From assembly GCA_965660165.1 (NCBI GenBank), contig CBFHYU010000013.1, positions 1 to 52,950 on the forward strand: a stretch of DNA of 52,950 bases, in the 5' to 3' direction. The stretch comes from WTJO01 sp965660165. Lineage in GTDB: Bacteria > Pseudomonadota > Alphaproteobacteria > Puniceispirillales > Puniceispirillaceae. The position numbers and the translations under genes are program-made. Position 1 is the stretch's first letter. Every line of letters starts with the position of its first letter. The notes beneath the pieces are model-generated. The model was not told where the DNA came from. It searched no databases and worked only from the letters and a program-made list of their open reading frames with translations. This document shows positions 33,845 to 43,061 of the stretch, piece after piece.

Positions 33845-35561
33845 CTGTTTGTATCTTCAGCCAGTCCCTAACATCATCTGGCAGATGCGGTGATAGTTGC
33901 TCATAGACCATTTCATGATAGCTATTAAGCCAGTCACGCTGGGCGGCTGTAAATAGCGATATGTCTATCAGGTCACGGTCAAACGGGCATAAGGTAAGGC
34001 TTTGCATCGTTAAATAACCATCTTCAGCCTGAGTGATAGTCACCAGATTTTCATGTCTAATACCGAACGCACCTATTTTATAATATCCAGGCTCATTAGA
34101 CAGGATATAGCCTGAAATAATCGGTGTTAGCCCACGTTTTGAGATGCTTGCAGGCCCTTCATGCACGCTTAGAATATGGCCAACCCCGTGACCTGTGCCA
34201 TGCCCATAATCAAGCCCATATTGCCATAATGGTTGACGCGCGATCGCATCTAACTGCATCCCATTTGTGCCGTTCGGGAATTTGCTTGCTGCTAACTCTG
34301 CATGTGCCGCCAGCACTAAACTTGCCGCATGCACCGCATCATCCGTTACATTTCCTAGTGCAAAGCTTCGGGTAATATCTGTTGTGCCCATCTGGTAATG
34401 CGCCCCTGAATCAACCAGCAACACACCATCCCCCTCAAGCTTTTCATCTTCACCACGCTTTGCCCTGTAATGCACAATAGCGCCATTGCCGCGAAAGCCA
34501 GCAATCGTAGCAAAACTATCGCAAATATAGCTATCATCTTCAGACCTGAAAGATACTAGCCTTTCAGCAATATCGCTTTCTGTCATCTGAAGCCGTTCAT
34601 CAGATGTTTTTAGCCAATGGCTAAATCTGGTCATGGCGATACCATCTTTGAGATGGGCGCGCATAAAGCCCTGCAATTCAGCCTCATTTTTCACAGCCTT
34701 TGCGGCTATCATTGGCTCAGAGCGTAATTCTATATTAAAATTACAAGCAGTCATCTTCGAATATAGCGCCATATTCAGACTGTCTGGATCAGCCAGAATA
34801 GTGGGGGGGTTCTGTGTTTTTGATAGAGTTGCCAAAAATTGGTCTAGCTGATCAAAGCTAACCGTCTGATAGCCAGCAGAGCTATCTGCCCCTATCAAAA
34901 TTACCTCGCCTGTCTTGCTAACCAGCCCATAGCATAAATGAAAGGGGGTAAATTTCAGGTCACGCCCTCTGATATTCAGCATCCAATTAACAGATTCAAC
35001 AGAGGTTACGAGCGCAAAATCTGCCTGCCTTTCAGCCAGCTCAACAGTGATTTGCTGAATTTTATCTTCGCTAGTCTGGCCGCATATTTCTGGCGCTGGG
35101 TACCAAACAGGCATTTGAACTTCTGCTGGTCTGTCATGCCAGTGACGTGCAAGAAACCCCTCTTCCAACGGAATGAAGTCTATCTCAGGCGCGCCGTCTT
35201 GCATCTTATCAAAACCAGATTTTGTGACCTGCCATGCATCATATCCGATTGTTTTGGCTGTTTGTTGTTGCGCTAGCCATGCAATAGGGGATGTTGTGCT
35301 TATATCTATCGCATCAAAATACCGCTTATCTAGCTGGCGTTCCATTTGCAGAAGATAGCGACCATCTGAGAATACTGCCGCCCTATCTGCCAATATCACA
35401 CTCGCACCTGCTGAGCCTGTAAAGTGGGTTAGCCATGCAAGATATTCATCACACGCTCTTACTTCTTCGCCCTGAAACTTATCTGCACGACCTAGATACA
35501 GCCCGTCCAACGATGCGCTAGCAAGGCTAGCCCTTATCTGTGTTAATAATGCGTTGCTCAT
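33834..35561 (-). CDS. pepP: Xaa-Pro aminopeptidase (M24 family)
   Basis: This 575-aa metallopeptidase cleaves the bond before proline at peptide N termini. The M24 metal ligands are present in DSGAHYQMGTTDITRS (two Asp), GHGVGHILSVHEGP (His), ILSNEPGYY (Glu) and FGIRHENLV (Glu). The N-terminal creatinase-like domains and the C-terminal extension make it the long (three-domain) form. It starts at ATG 35561 overlapping prmA by 4 nt and converges on ligA with an 11-nt overlap. Confidence 0.93.
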   Translation of the reverse strand: MSNALLTQIRASLASASLDGLYLGRADKFQGEEVRACDEYLAWLTHFTGSAGASVILADRAAVFSDGRYLLQMERQLDKRYFDAIDISTTSPIAWLAQQQTAKTIGYDAWQVTKSGFDKMQDGAPEIDFIPLEEGFLARHWHDRPAEVQMPVWYPAPEICGQTSEDKIQQITVELAERQADFALVTSVESVNWMLNIRGRDLKFTPFHLCYGLVSKTGEVILIGADSSAGYQTVSFDQLDQFLATLSKTQNPPTILADPDSLNMALYSKMTACNFNIELRSEPMIAAKAVKNEAELQGFMRAHLKDGIAMTRFSHWLKTSDERLQMTESDIAERLVSFRSEDDSYICDSFATIAGFRGNGAIVHYRAKRGEDEKLEGDGVLLVDSGAHYQMGTTDITRSFALGNVTDDAVHAASLVLAAHAELAASKFPNGTNGMQLDAIARQPLWQYGLDYGHGTGHGVGHILSVHEGPASISKRGLTPIISGYILSNEPGYYKIGAFGIRHENLVTITQAEDGYLTMQSLTLCPFDRDLIDISLFTAAQRDWLNSYHEMVYEQLSPHLPDDVRDWLKIQTARL

Positions 35562-36439
35562 CTCACCCTCTTTTTATGCAACATAAGCGCAGACCAATCC
35601 CCTATCACATAATGTTCTGTCAGCTTCATGCCAAAAAACCGATATCGTGCCAGAATATCATCTGTCTGCTGTGTTAACAGCCCAGATAAAATCAATGTAC
35701 CTGAAGGCGATAAATGCGATACTAGCTCTGAAGCCATACGGCGTAATGGGGGCGCCAGAATATTTGCAAAAATCAGGTCATAAGGGGCATGTTTGCGGCA
35801 AAGCGGATGGGCAAATCCTGCTGATTTGACAGCATCAAACCCAATTCTGGAAATCCCGTTCATACGTGCATTTTGTGCAGAAGCGGTTACAGAAAGCGGG
35901 TCTGTATCTGCTGCTACAACCCGTGCTGCAGGGAATTGCCGCTTTGCTGCCATCGCCAAAATCGCGCTACCACAGCCCATATCAAGCAGGTTTCGTGGCG
36001 GCATACGATAGCGTCTTAACCTGCCAAGAAGATGCATACAGCCTTGCGTGGTAGGATGAGTGCCTGAACCAAATGCCTGCGCTGCATCTATCTTAAGCGG
36101 ATAAAAACCAGCTGGCACCTGTTGGTTAACATGACTGCCATATACCCAAAATCTATCAATACGTTGCGGCGGAAACGAGTTTCTGTTCTCAGCTAGCCAA
36201 TCTCGTGGCGGCAGAAACTCTACCTCACATTTAGGCAGATGCTTATCACCATAAATCCGCGTAAACATGCTCGCCAAAACAGCCTCATCAGGGGTATCTT
36301 CTGTCCATGCCTGAAGCACAAAGCCTGCTGTTGATTTGCTGGTAGCAAGAGCACTAATATCAAGCAATGTTTCTAGCCCTGCTTCAAGCGCAATGGCTGG
36401 CTCATCTGTTATGATGGTAATCCGCCATAAGCCCTGCAT
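35558..36439 (-). CDS. prmA: Ribosomal protein L11 methyltransferase PrmA
   Basis: This 293-aa SAM-dependent enzyme methylates ribosomal protein L11. The SAM motif is LLDMGCGSAILAMAA, followed by AADTDPLSVTASAQNARMNG and DLIFANILAPPLRRMA (the NPPY-like region is NIL-AxP, typical of PrmA). FGSGTHPTTQGCMHL is the family signature. ATG 36439 has AAGGAG upstream. It lies 12 nt after uvrD and overlaps pepP by 4 nt, so the three form one operon. Confidence 0.93.
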   Translation of the reverse strand: MQGLWRITIITDEPAIALEAGLETLLDISALATSKSTAGFVLQAWTEDTPDEAVLASMFTRIYGDKHLPKCEVEFLPPRDWLAENRNSFPPQRIDRFWVYGSHVNQQVPAGFYPLKIDAAQAFGSGTHPTTQGCMHLLGRLRRYRMPPRNLLDMGCGSAILAMAAKRQFPAARVVAADTDPLSVTASAQNARMNGISRIGFDAVKSAGFAHPLCRKHAPYDLIFANILAPPLRRMASELVSHLSPSGTLILSGLLTQQTDDILARYRFFGMKLTEHYVIGDWSALMLHKKRVR

Positions 36440-36451
36440 CTTGCCTACTCC

Positions 36452-38734
36452 TTAGCTAACATCATCTGGATGGCTAACAAAACTGGCAACTACCTTTTTC
36501 CGACCTGCTTTATCAAACTGAATTTCCAGCTTATCTGCATCTACAAGCATAACTGACCCCATACCAAATTTTGCATGAAATACTCTGTCATTGACCGCAA
36601 AGCTGTTATTTCTGGCATCCGGTAAAAACCCATCTCTATCACGGTTAGGGGCAGCAGAGTGTCTATCGCTATATCGCGCCATTCGTGACCAACCAGGCCC
36701 ATAGCCGGCTTTGCCTATTCTGCTATCTGCCTCGCCAATCATCACAGGCTCAACCCTGCCAACTGATAGCCCTTGTGCCATCTCTTCTACAATATCTTCT
36801 TGTGGCAATTCAGACACAAACCGAGATGGGATAGCAGATTGCCACAACCCGTGAACACGCCTATTAGCAGCAAAGCTGATATATAGCTTCCGTTTGGCGC
36901 GGGTAATGCCGACATAGGCTAGCCTGCGTTCTTCTTCAAGCCCAATGCCGCCATTTTCGTCCAAAGAGCGCTGTGAGGGGAAAATCCCTTCTTCCCATCC
37001 AGGCAAAAACACCGTATCAAATTCAAGCCCTTTGGCCGCATGTAATGTCATCAACGTGACCTCGCCTTCCTCATGCGGTGCGTCATTATCCATCACAAGA
37101 GCGATATGTTCAAGAAAGCCTGAAAGCGTATCGAATTCTTCCATTGCTGAGACAAGTTCTTTGAGATTTTCAAGCCGTCCGTCTGAATCAGGAGATTTGT
37201 CTTTCTGCCACATTTCGGTATAGCCAGATTCATCAAGCACCATCCGCACAAATTCTGCTGGTGGCATACTGTCTTTCTGCGACCGCCAATTTGCGATTGA
37301 GGAAATAAAGCTTGCAAGAGACCGCCTTGCTTGCGGCTTTAGCTCGTCACTATCAACCAGATCAGCTGCAGCAGCTAGCAAGGGCCGGTCTGCGGCGCGC
37401 GCAAGCTGGAAAATTGTCTGCACAGAAGTTGCGCCCAAACCGCGCTTTGGCGTGTTAATAATACGTTCGCATGCTAGGTCATCTGCTGGCTGGTTAATCA
37501 GCCGTAAATAGGCTATCGCATCTCTGATTTCCGCCCGTTCATAAAATCGCGTACCAACCACCCGATAGGGCATCCCAATTGCCAGAAACCGTTCTTCAAA
37601 TTCGCGTGTCTGATAGCCTGCCCGCACCAGCACAGCAATTTCAGAAAGCTGATGCCCCTCATTCATCAATGATTCAATGATTGACGAGACAGTTCTGGCT
37701 TCATCATAGCCATCCCAATAGCCAGCCAGCCTAACTTTCTCGCCAGAATCATCATCTGTATATAGCGTTTTGCCAAGCCGCTTTTCATTTTTTGCAATTA
37801 ACGAGGCAGCAGCATTTAATATATGTCCAGTAGATCTGTAATTCCGCTCAAGCCTAATGGTTCTGGCATTTTCATAATCTGTTTCAAATCTTAGAATATT
37901 GCCTACCTCTGCACCTCGCCAGCCATAGATAGACTGGTCATCATCACCAACACAGCATAGATTATGATGTTTTTGCGCTAACAGCCTTAACCACAGATAT
38001 TGCGCAACATTTGTGTCCTGATATTCATCCACCATAATATGGGTCAATTTTGACTGATAGCCTGCCAGCACATCTGGATGCTTTTTGAAAATCGTTAACA
38101 TATGTAACAGCAAATCCCCAAAATCTGCCGCATTTAAGGTGCGAAGCCTTTGCTGATAATCTGCATAAAGGCTAACAGCCTTGCCACCCGCCGCATCGCC
38201 TGCTTCTTCTGCACTAACCGCCTCTGGTACCAGCCCTCTATCTTTGAATCGGCTGATGACCGCAAGCAACGCACGTGGCGGCCAACGCTTAATATCAAGC
38301 CCATCAGCTTCCATTACCTGTTTTAACAGTCTGAGCTGGTCATCTGTATCTAAAATGGTGAAATCTGACTTAAGACCTACCAGCTCAGCATGAGCCCGCA
38401 ACATTCTGCCTGCCAGCGCATGAAAGGTTCCAAGCATGACCTGTTCTGCCATAGGCCCAACAAGCTGAGCAACACGTAGCTTCATCTCGCGAGCAGCCTT
38501 ATTGGTAAAGGTAACAGCCAAAATATTCCACGGATTTGCAGTGCGAGAGGCCACTAGCTCAGCTAGTCTGGATGTAAGCACTTTTGTTTTTCCTGTCCCT
38601 GCACCAGACAAGACAAGAACTGGGCCATTCAATGTTGTTACCGCCTCTGCCTGAGGCTGGTTCAAGCCATTTCGCCATGGGGGGCTGGCATTACCTATCT
38701 CAGCCTCTGCAACATAATCTTGCCCGGAGGTCAC
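36452..38734 (-). CDS. uvrD: UvrD/PcrA-family DNA helicase II
   Basis: This 760-aa superfamily 1A 3'-5' helicase acts in excision and mismatch repair. The Q motif LNQPQAEAVTTLNGPVLVLS leads into Walker A SGAGTGKTKVL, then motif Ia TFTNKAAREM, motif II MVDEYQDTN, motif III GDDDQSIYGWRGA, motif IV RLERNYRSTGHIL, motif V LMTLHAAKGLEF and motif VI YVGITRAKR. The C terminus has the Tudor-like NDRVFHAKFGMGSVML (RNA-polymerase-binding type). The start is GTG 38734, with GAGGTG upstream. It heads the uvrD-prmA-pepP operon. Confidence 0.96.
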   Translation of the reverse strand: MTSGQDYVAEAEIGNASPPWRNGLNQPQAEAVTTLNGPVLVLSGAGTGKTKVLTSRLAELVASRTANPWNILAVTFTNKAAREMKLRVAQLVGPMAEQVMLGTFHALAGRMLRAHAELVGLKSDFTILDTDDQLRLLKQVMEADGLDIKRWPPRALLAVISRFKDRGLVPEAVSAEEAGDAAGGKAVSLYADYQQRLRTLNAADFGDLLLHMLTIFKKHPDVLAGYQSKLTHIMVDEYQDTNVAQYLWLRLLAQKHHNLCCVGDDDQSIYGWRGAEVGNILRFETDYENARTIRLERNYRSTGHILNAAASLIAKNEKRLGKTLYTDDDSGEKVRLAGYWDGYDEARTVSSIIESLMNEGHQLSEIAVLVRAGYQTREFEERFLAIGMPYRVVGTRFYERAEIRDAIAYLRLINQPADDLACERIINTPKRGLGATSVQTIFQLARAADRPLLAAAADLVDSDELKPQARRSLASFISSIANWRSQKDSMPPAEFVRMVLDESGYTEMWQKDKSPDSDGRLENLKELVSAMEEFDTLSGFLEHIALVMDNDAPHEEGEVTLMTLHAAKGLEFDTVFLPGWEEGIFPSQRSLDENGGIGLEEERRLAYVGITRAKRKLYISFAANRRVHGLWQSAIPSRFVSELPQEDIVEEMAQGLSVGRVEPVMIGEADSRIGKAGYGPGWSRMARYSDRHSAAPNRDRDGFLPDARNNSFAVNDRVFHAKFGMGSVMLVDADKLEIQFDKAGRKKVVASFVSHPDDVS

Positions 38735-38852
38735 GTTTCACCTCTATCAAATCGATAATATATTAGCGTCTTGTCTAGCACACTTTGACTATATATGAAG
38801 CGCAAAGCATCCACGATAAAAAAATCTTGCTGTTATCTTAAAAAGATTTCGC

Positions 38853-38858
38853 TATAAT
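38853..38858 (+). promoter_or_regulatory. Candidate mlaA -10 box next to an inverted repeat
   Basis: TATAAT (38853-38858) is a perfect -10 hexamer 75 nt before mlaA; the -35 is poor (TTGCTG with a 20-bp spacer). Immediately upstream AAATCTT (38822-38828) and AAGATTT (38843-38849) form an inverted repeat that could be an operator. Confidence 0.38.
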
Positions 38859-38932
38859 CTTGCCATAATGCTTGTAAAACATCACAAACGATTCCACAGC
38901 TAATAAACGTGACGATAGCAAGAGCCAGATTT

Positions 38933-39682
38933 ATGAAGTCAGTTATTCACAAAATGCGAGCATGTATGGGGTTTTTCGCTATGTTGCCTATCCTTGCAGG
39001 GTGTGCTTCTGGCGATCACAGTGAATTAAGTGATGCATCTGATCCTTATGAAGGACAGAATCGGGCAGTATTCGCCTTTAATATGGCGGTAGATGATTAT
39101 GCGCTTGAGCCTGTTGCTCGTGGCTATCGGGCGGCTGTTCCTGCGTCTGCACAACAGGCAGTAAGCAATTATCTTGACTGGACGTCTCTGCCTAAGACGG
39201 CCATAAATTCAGGATTGCAGGGGCGGCTGGAAAATGCCTCGCTTGCGACCTTTAGATTTGCGATAAATGCATTGACCTTTGGCACGGCAGATTTACTGGA
39301 AGGCGAGGAAAAACCCTATAGCGAAGATATGGGACAAACATTGGCCACTTATGATATACCAGAGGGACATTATGTCGTCCTGCCCTTTATTGGCGCAACA
39401 ACAATGCGCGGATTTGCAGGCTATGTCGGCGATTTTGTGCTTAATCCGCTATCTGCCATTCAAGGCACAGAAGCAGGCACGATTCGCACCGCCTCAATTC
39501 CTGTTGCCGCTGTCTCATATCGATCTGTCTATTTCGACCAGTTTAATGACGCAAAATATAACAGCCTTGACCCCTATTCACGCTTGAAGTCAGTCTATTA
39601 TCAACAGCGTTCAGGCCAGTTAAAAGATAATGGTATAGCCAATCAAGACGAGAATGAATTTGACAGTTTCTTTACCAATTAG
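38933..39682 (+). CDS. mlaA: Outer-membrane lipoprotein MlaA (VacJ)
   Basis: This 249-aa lipoprotein removes misplaced phospholipids from the outer leaflet of the outer membrane. It has a signal peptide with lipobox LAGC and the VacJ signatures DPYEGQNRAVFAFN, YRAAVPASAQQAVSNYL, TFGTADLL, DMGQTLATYDIPEGHYVVLPFIG and the tail DPYSRLKSVYY. I chose ATG 38933; an upstream GTG at 38909 is in frame. The next gene is mlaC, 7 nt downstream. The remaining Mla ABC transporter genes are not in the window. Confidence 0.94.
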   Translation: MKSVIHKMRACMGFFAMLPILAGCASGDHSELSDASDPYEGQNRAVFAFNMAVDDYALEPVARGYRAAVPASAQQAVSNYLDWTSLPKTAINSGLQGRLENASLATFRFAINALTFGTADLLEGEEKPYSEDMGQTLATYDIPEGHYVVLPFIGATTMRGFAGYVGDFVLNPLSAIQGTEAGTIRTASIPVAAVSYRSVYFDQFNDAKYNSLDPYSRLKSVYYQQRSGQLKDNGIANQDENEFDSFFTN

Positions 39683-39689
39683 CGCTAAG

Positions 39690-40346
39690 ATGTTGGCACA
39701 AAAAAGCCTTATCTTGAACTATGTGTCACGTCTTGCCTGTCTGATAGCGCTAGCATTGTGTCTGCATAGCCCTGCCCATAGTGCCGATAATATAGAGCGT
39801 GCAGAAGCCCATGTTGCTGAGATGATCGCCACTGTCAAAGCCCGCACTGAGCGCAAAGAGCTTGCTAAAGCAGACAGAATAGCGCTGTTTACCCAAATCA
39901 TCACAGAATATTTTGATTTAGACGGGATTGTAAGATATACCGCAGGCCGCTATTGGCGAATAGCCACCGATCAAGAACGCACCGCTTATAAAGAGCTGTT
40001 TTTGACCATTTTGACACAATCAGCAGCAGAACAATTTAGCCAGCTTGCACGGCTTGACTTCACGCCTACCACATCAACCGCACGAGGTGATAAGTTGGTT
40101 TTAGTTGGCGGGGTGATATCTGATAGTTCAGGCACCATGCCTGATGCGGCAGTGGCGTGGCGTGTAAGTACATTGGCTGAAAAGCCTGCTAAAATCATTG
40201 ATATTGAGGTTGAGAATATCTCAATGCTGAAAACCCAGCAAGATGAAAACACCACCATCATCAGGCGTAATGGTGGTAAATTTTCAGCCCTTATCAATGA
40301 GCTTGAACGCCGCCGAGAAATGCTTCTGAATGGCGCCGCCCAATAG
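39690..40346 (+). CDS. mlaC: Periplasmic phospholipid-binding protein MlaC
   Basis: This protein (218 aa from ATG 39690) carries phospholipid between MlaA and the inner-membrane transporter. It has a Sec signal peptide (SRLACLIALALCLHSPAHSAD, cleavage likely after HSA) and MlaC family features: FTQIITEYFDLDGIVRYTAGRYW, KELFLTILTQSAAEQF and VAWRVSTLAEKPAKIIDIEVENISML. ATG 39654 would extend it by 12 residues and overlap mlaA; start choice is uncertain. It follows mlaA and converges on ettA. Confidence 0.9.
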   Translation: MLAQKSLILNYVSRLACLIALALCLHSPAHSADNIERAEAHVAEMIATVKARTERKELAKADRIALFTQIITEYFDLDGIVRYTAGRYWRIATDQERTAYKELFLTILTQSAAEQFSQLARLDFTPTTSTARGDKLVLVGGVISDSSGTMPDAAVAWRVSTLAEKPAKIIDIEVENISMLKTQQDENTTIIRRNGGKFSALINELERRREMLLNGAAQ

Positions 40347-40405
40347 CGTTTTGGTCTGTCAGCAGGATGCTGGCCTACCTATCTTAATCCCAGCACAGCC
40401 TATCT

Positions 40406-42088
40406 CTAATTACGGGCAATCGGCTTATATTTGATGCGGGTAGGCTGAAGCGCATCTGCACCTAGACGCCGTTTTTTATCTTCTTCATAGGCCTGATAAT
40501 TGCCCTCAAACCATTCCACATGGCTATCGCCTTCAAAGGCCAGAATATGAGTTGCAATCCTGTCTAGAAACCATCTATCGTGACTGACCACTACTGCACA
40601 GCCTGCAAAGTCAAGCAAGGCTTCTTCCAGCGCGCGCAACGTATCAACATCCAGATCATTTGTAGGTTCATCCAGCAATAAAAGATTGGCACCGCTTTTC
40701 AGCATACGGGCTAAATGCACCCTGTTTCGCTCGCCTCCTGAAAGCTGGCCTACGCGCTTTTGCTGATCTGTACCTTTGAAATTAAACAGGCTGACATAGG
40801 CGCGTGATGGCATGGTGCGGTTGCCTAGCTGAAGCTCATCAAGCCCATCCGAAATCGCTTCCCATACGGTATGAGAATCATTCAATGAATCCCGAGACTG
40901 GTCAACATAGCCGAGCGTGACAGTATCACCTACTTTTAATGCGCCTGCATCTAGCGTTTCATTTTCTGTAAGCATTTTGAATAGAGTTGTTTTACCCGCA
41001 CCATTTGGTCCGATAACCCCTACAATACCGCCAGGTGGTAATCTGAAATCCAGATTGTCGATCAGAAGCCTGTCATCATATCCTTTGCTGAGGCCTTTGG
41101 CTTCAATTACAATATCGCCAAGACGCGGGCCTGCAGGAATGGTAATTTTATTTGTGGCATTACGCTGTTCTTTATCCTGTTCCAGCAATTTTTCATATGC
41201 AGATAGACGTGCTTTTGACTTTGCCTGTCTTGCTTTCGGGGCTGAACGCACCCAATCAAGCTCTCGGCTAAGTGATTTAACACGGGCATCCTCTGCCTTG
41301 CCTTCTTGTTCAAGTCGCTTTTGTTTCTGTTCAAGCCAGCCAGAATAATTGCCCTGATAGGGAATCCCTGCCCCTCTATCAAGCTCAAGAATCCAGCCTG
41401 CCACCTCATCGAGAAAATAGCGATCATGCGTGATTGTGACAACTGTACCAGGAAAATCATGTAAGAAGCGCTGAAGCCATGCGACTGATTCAGCATCTAA
41501 ATGGTTTGTCGGCTCATCTAGCAACAACATATCAGGTGCGCTCAATAATAGCGCACATAACGCCACGCGTCTTTTCTCACCCCCTGATAATTTTGACACA
41601 TCTGCTTTGCCATCTGGTACCCGCAACGCATCCATCGCTATTTCAGCTTTACGTTCTAAATCCCAGCCATCAATCGCATCTATTTGTTCTTGCAACTCTG
41701 CCTGTTCAGCGATGACATCATTCATTTCATCATCTGTCATTTCTTCGGCGAATTTTGCACTTACCTCATTAAATCTGTCGACAAGCTCTTTTGCTTTACC
41801 CATGCCTTTCAGCACATTGCCCATTACATCTAGCGTGTCATCTAATTCTGGTTCTTGCGCCAGATAGCCTATATTGATGCCTTCGGCTGGCCATGCTTCG
41901 CCATTAAAATCTGTTTCTATCCCTGCCATGATCCTAAGCAAAGTTGATTTACCTGCGCCGTTTAGCCCCAGCACACCAATCTTAGCGCCTGGCAGAAATG
42001 ATAAGCTAATATCTTTGAGAACTTCTTTGCCTCCGGGCCAGGCTTTTGATAGGCGTTGCATCGTATACACATACTGATTGGCTGACAT
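40406..42088 (-). CDS. ettA: ABC-F translational throttle ATPase EttA
   Basis: This 560-aa ABC-F protein binds the ribosome E site and gates entry into elongation according to the ATP/ADP ratio. Walker A sites are GLNGAGKST (41-49) and GPNGAGKTT, signatures LSGGEKRRVALC and LSGGERNRVHLA, Walker B MLLLDEPTNHLD and LLLLDEPTNDLD. It lacks the Uup-type C-terminal coiled coil. The YVYTMQRLSKAWPGGKEVL N terminus matches EttA well. I chose ATG 42088 with AGGAAG upstream; a start at 42124 would add 12 residues. It is the second ABC-F protein of the window, after Uup. Confidence 0.96.
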   Translation of the reverse strand: MSANQYVYTMQRLSKAWPGGKEVLKDISLSFLPGAKIGVLGLNGAGKSTLLRIMAGIETDFNGEAWPAEGINIGYLAQEPELDDTLDVMGNVLKGMGKAKELVDRFNEVSAKFAEEMTDDEMNDVIAEQAELQEQIDAIDGWDLERKAEIAMDALRVPDGKADVSKLSGGEKRRVALCALLLSAPDMLLLDEPTNHLDAESVAWLQRFLHDFPGTVVTITHDRYFLDEVAGWILELDRGAGIPYQGNYSGWLEQKQKRLEQEGKAEDARVKSLSRELDWVRSAPKARQAKSKARLSAYEKLLEQDKEQRNATNKITIPAGPRLGDIVIEAKGLSKGYDDRLLIDNLDFRLPPGGIVGVIGPNGAGKTTLFKMLTENETLDAGALKVGDTVTLGYVDQSRDSLNDSHTVWEAISDGLDELQLGNRTMPSRAYVSLFNFKGTDQQKRVGQLSGGERNRVHLARMLKSGANLLLLDEPTNDLDVDTLRALEEALLDFAGCAVVVSHDRWFLDRIATHILAFEGDSHVEWFEGNYQAYEEDKKRRLGADALQPTRIKYKPIARN

Positions 42089-42274
42089 AATAACTTCCTG
42101 AAGCTGATAGGGTTTATTCGACACCTTTTTACCTGATAGTCACACCATTTTCTATGGCAGATTGATATTTTATCCATTTTGCCCGCATTGGGCTTACATT
42201 ATTCTGAGGATGACATGTTTGAATAGAGCAGATAGAGTAAATCAGTTTGCAGGGTCAGTGACAGGGAAGGCAGT

Positions 42275-42628
42275 ATGAGATTTTGGTTCGTGACACCTGA
42301 ATATGCGCTATTTATCGTGCTGATAGATGCAGTATTTGCCGCGCTATGCTATATGATGATAGCCCGATTTTTTGCCCTTACCCTGCTTCCAGAACAGCTA
42401 ACCAAAGGCAAATTGCGGGTTTTTGCGCGGCTTAACAGATTGTTATTTACCGTTCTGTCACCTGTGACACCGCATTGGATAAATCATCGCTCATTAGAGC
42501 TTTACGCCCTGTTATGGCTATTTATGATACGATATTATCTATTGCCTCTGTTAATCGGATATCAGATTCACCTACCAACTGAAATGCCGTTTGAGCTTGC
42601 CATCTTTGAGATATTTTCTGCGCGCTAG
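42275..42628 (+). CDS. Small hypothetical membrane protein, 117 aa
   Basis: I do not recognise a family. Hydrophobic segments lie at about residues 8-35 (EYALFIVLIDAVFAALCYMM onward) and 73-96 (ELYALLWLFMIRYYLLPLLI onward), separated by a basic, partly amphipathic stretch (KGKLRVFARLNRLLFTVLSP). It resembles a two- or three-helix inner-membrane protein. It is divergent from ettA with a 186-nt gap and converges on the DUF6476-like gene. The good open frame and membrane profile argue for a real gene. Confidence 0.6.
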   Translation: MRFWFVTPEYALFIVLIDAVFAALCYMMIARFFALTLLPEQLTKGKLRVFARLNRLLFTVLSPVTPHWINHRSLELYALLWLFMIRYYLLPLLIGYQIHLPTEMPFELAIFEIFSAR

Positions 42629-42648
42629 CTTTGTGGTAACCAGACAGA

Positions 42649-42975
42649 TTATTTAATTGACACCTTTCGAGTCATTGCCCCATCTGCATCAAAATGCAGG
42701 ATATGTTTACTGCCATCTGCCTTATCAACCTGAAGCCATATACCATCATCAGAAATCTGATAGGCTGACATAACCTCATCAGCCTCTAATGTGATTGCCA
42801 TGTCCAATGCGATAGGTGGCGGCAATTCAGCCTGTTCAAGCTTTGTTTTAATCCCCCAAACAAGCGCTATCAGCCCTGCAATAATAAAACCAGTCATCAA
42901 AATGATTGCAAAAATCAGCACGCGAATAACGCGTGGCGTCAAAAAACCAGAAGGCTGTGAGGGCTGTTCAGACAT
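42649..42975 (-). CDS. DUF6476-like small membrane protein
   Basis: This 108-aa protein has a polar start, one membrane helix at about residues 17-44 (RVIRVLIFAIILMTGFIIAG onward) and a periplasmic domain with GIWLQVDKADGSKHILHFDADGA. The architecture and place next to rluD and rpoH match an alphaproteobacterial family I know as DUF6476. Function is unknown. It is divergent from rluD (86-nt gap). Confidence 0.65.
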   Translation of the reverse strand: MSEQPSQPSGFLTPRVIRVLIFAIILMTGFIIAGLIALVWGIKTKLEQAELPPPIALDMAITLEADEVMSAYQISDDGIWLQVDKADGSKHILHFDADGAMTRKVSIK

Positions 42976-43061
42976 ATTTACTGCTTTTAAGTTGGGTTTA
43001 TGGTTCGACCAGCATATACTGCATCAAATCGTAATACCAGATTCTTAACTAAGAGAGTTAT

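Noticed and set aside
41107..41496. Second bottom-strand frame of 129 codons within ettA
   Set aside because: It is a shadow of the ABC-F gene in another frame and contains no recognisable domain.
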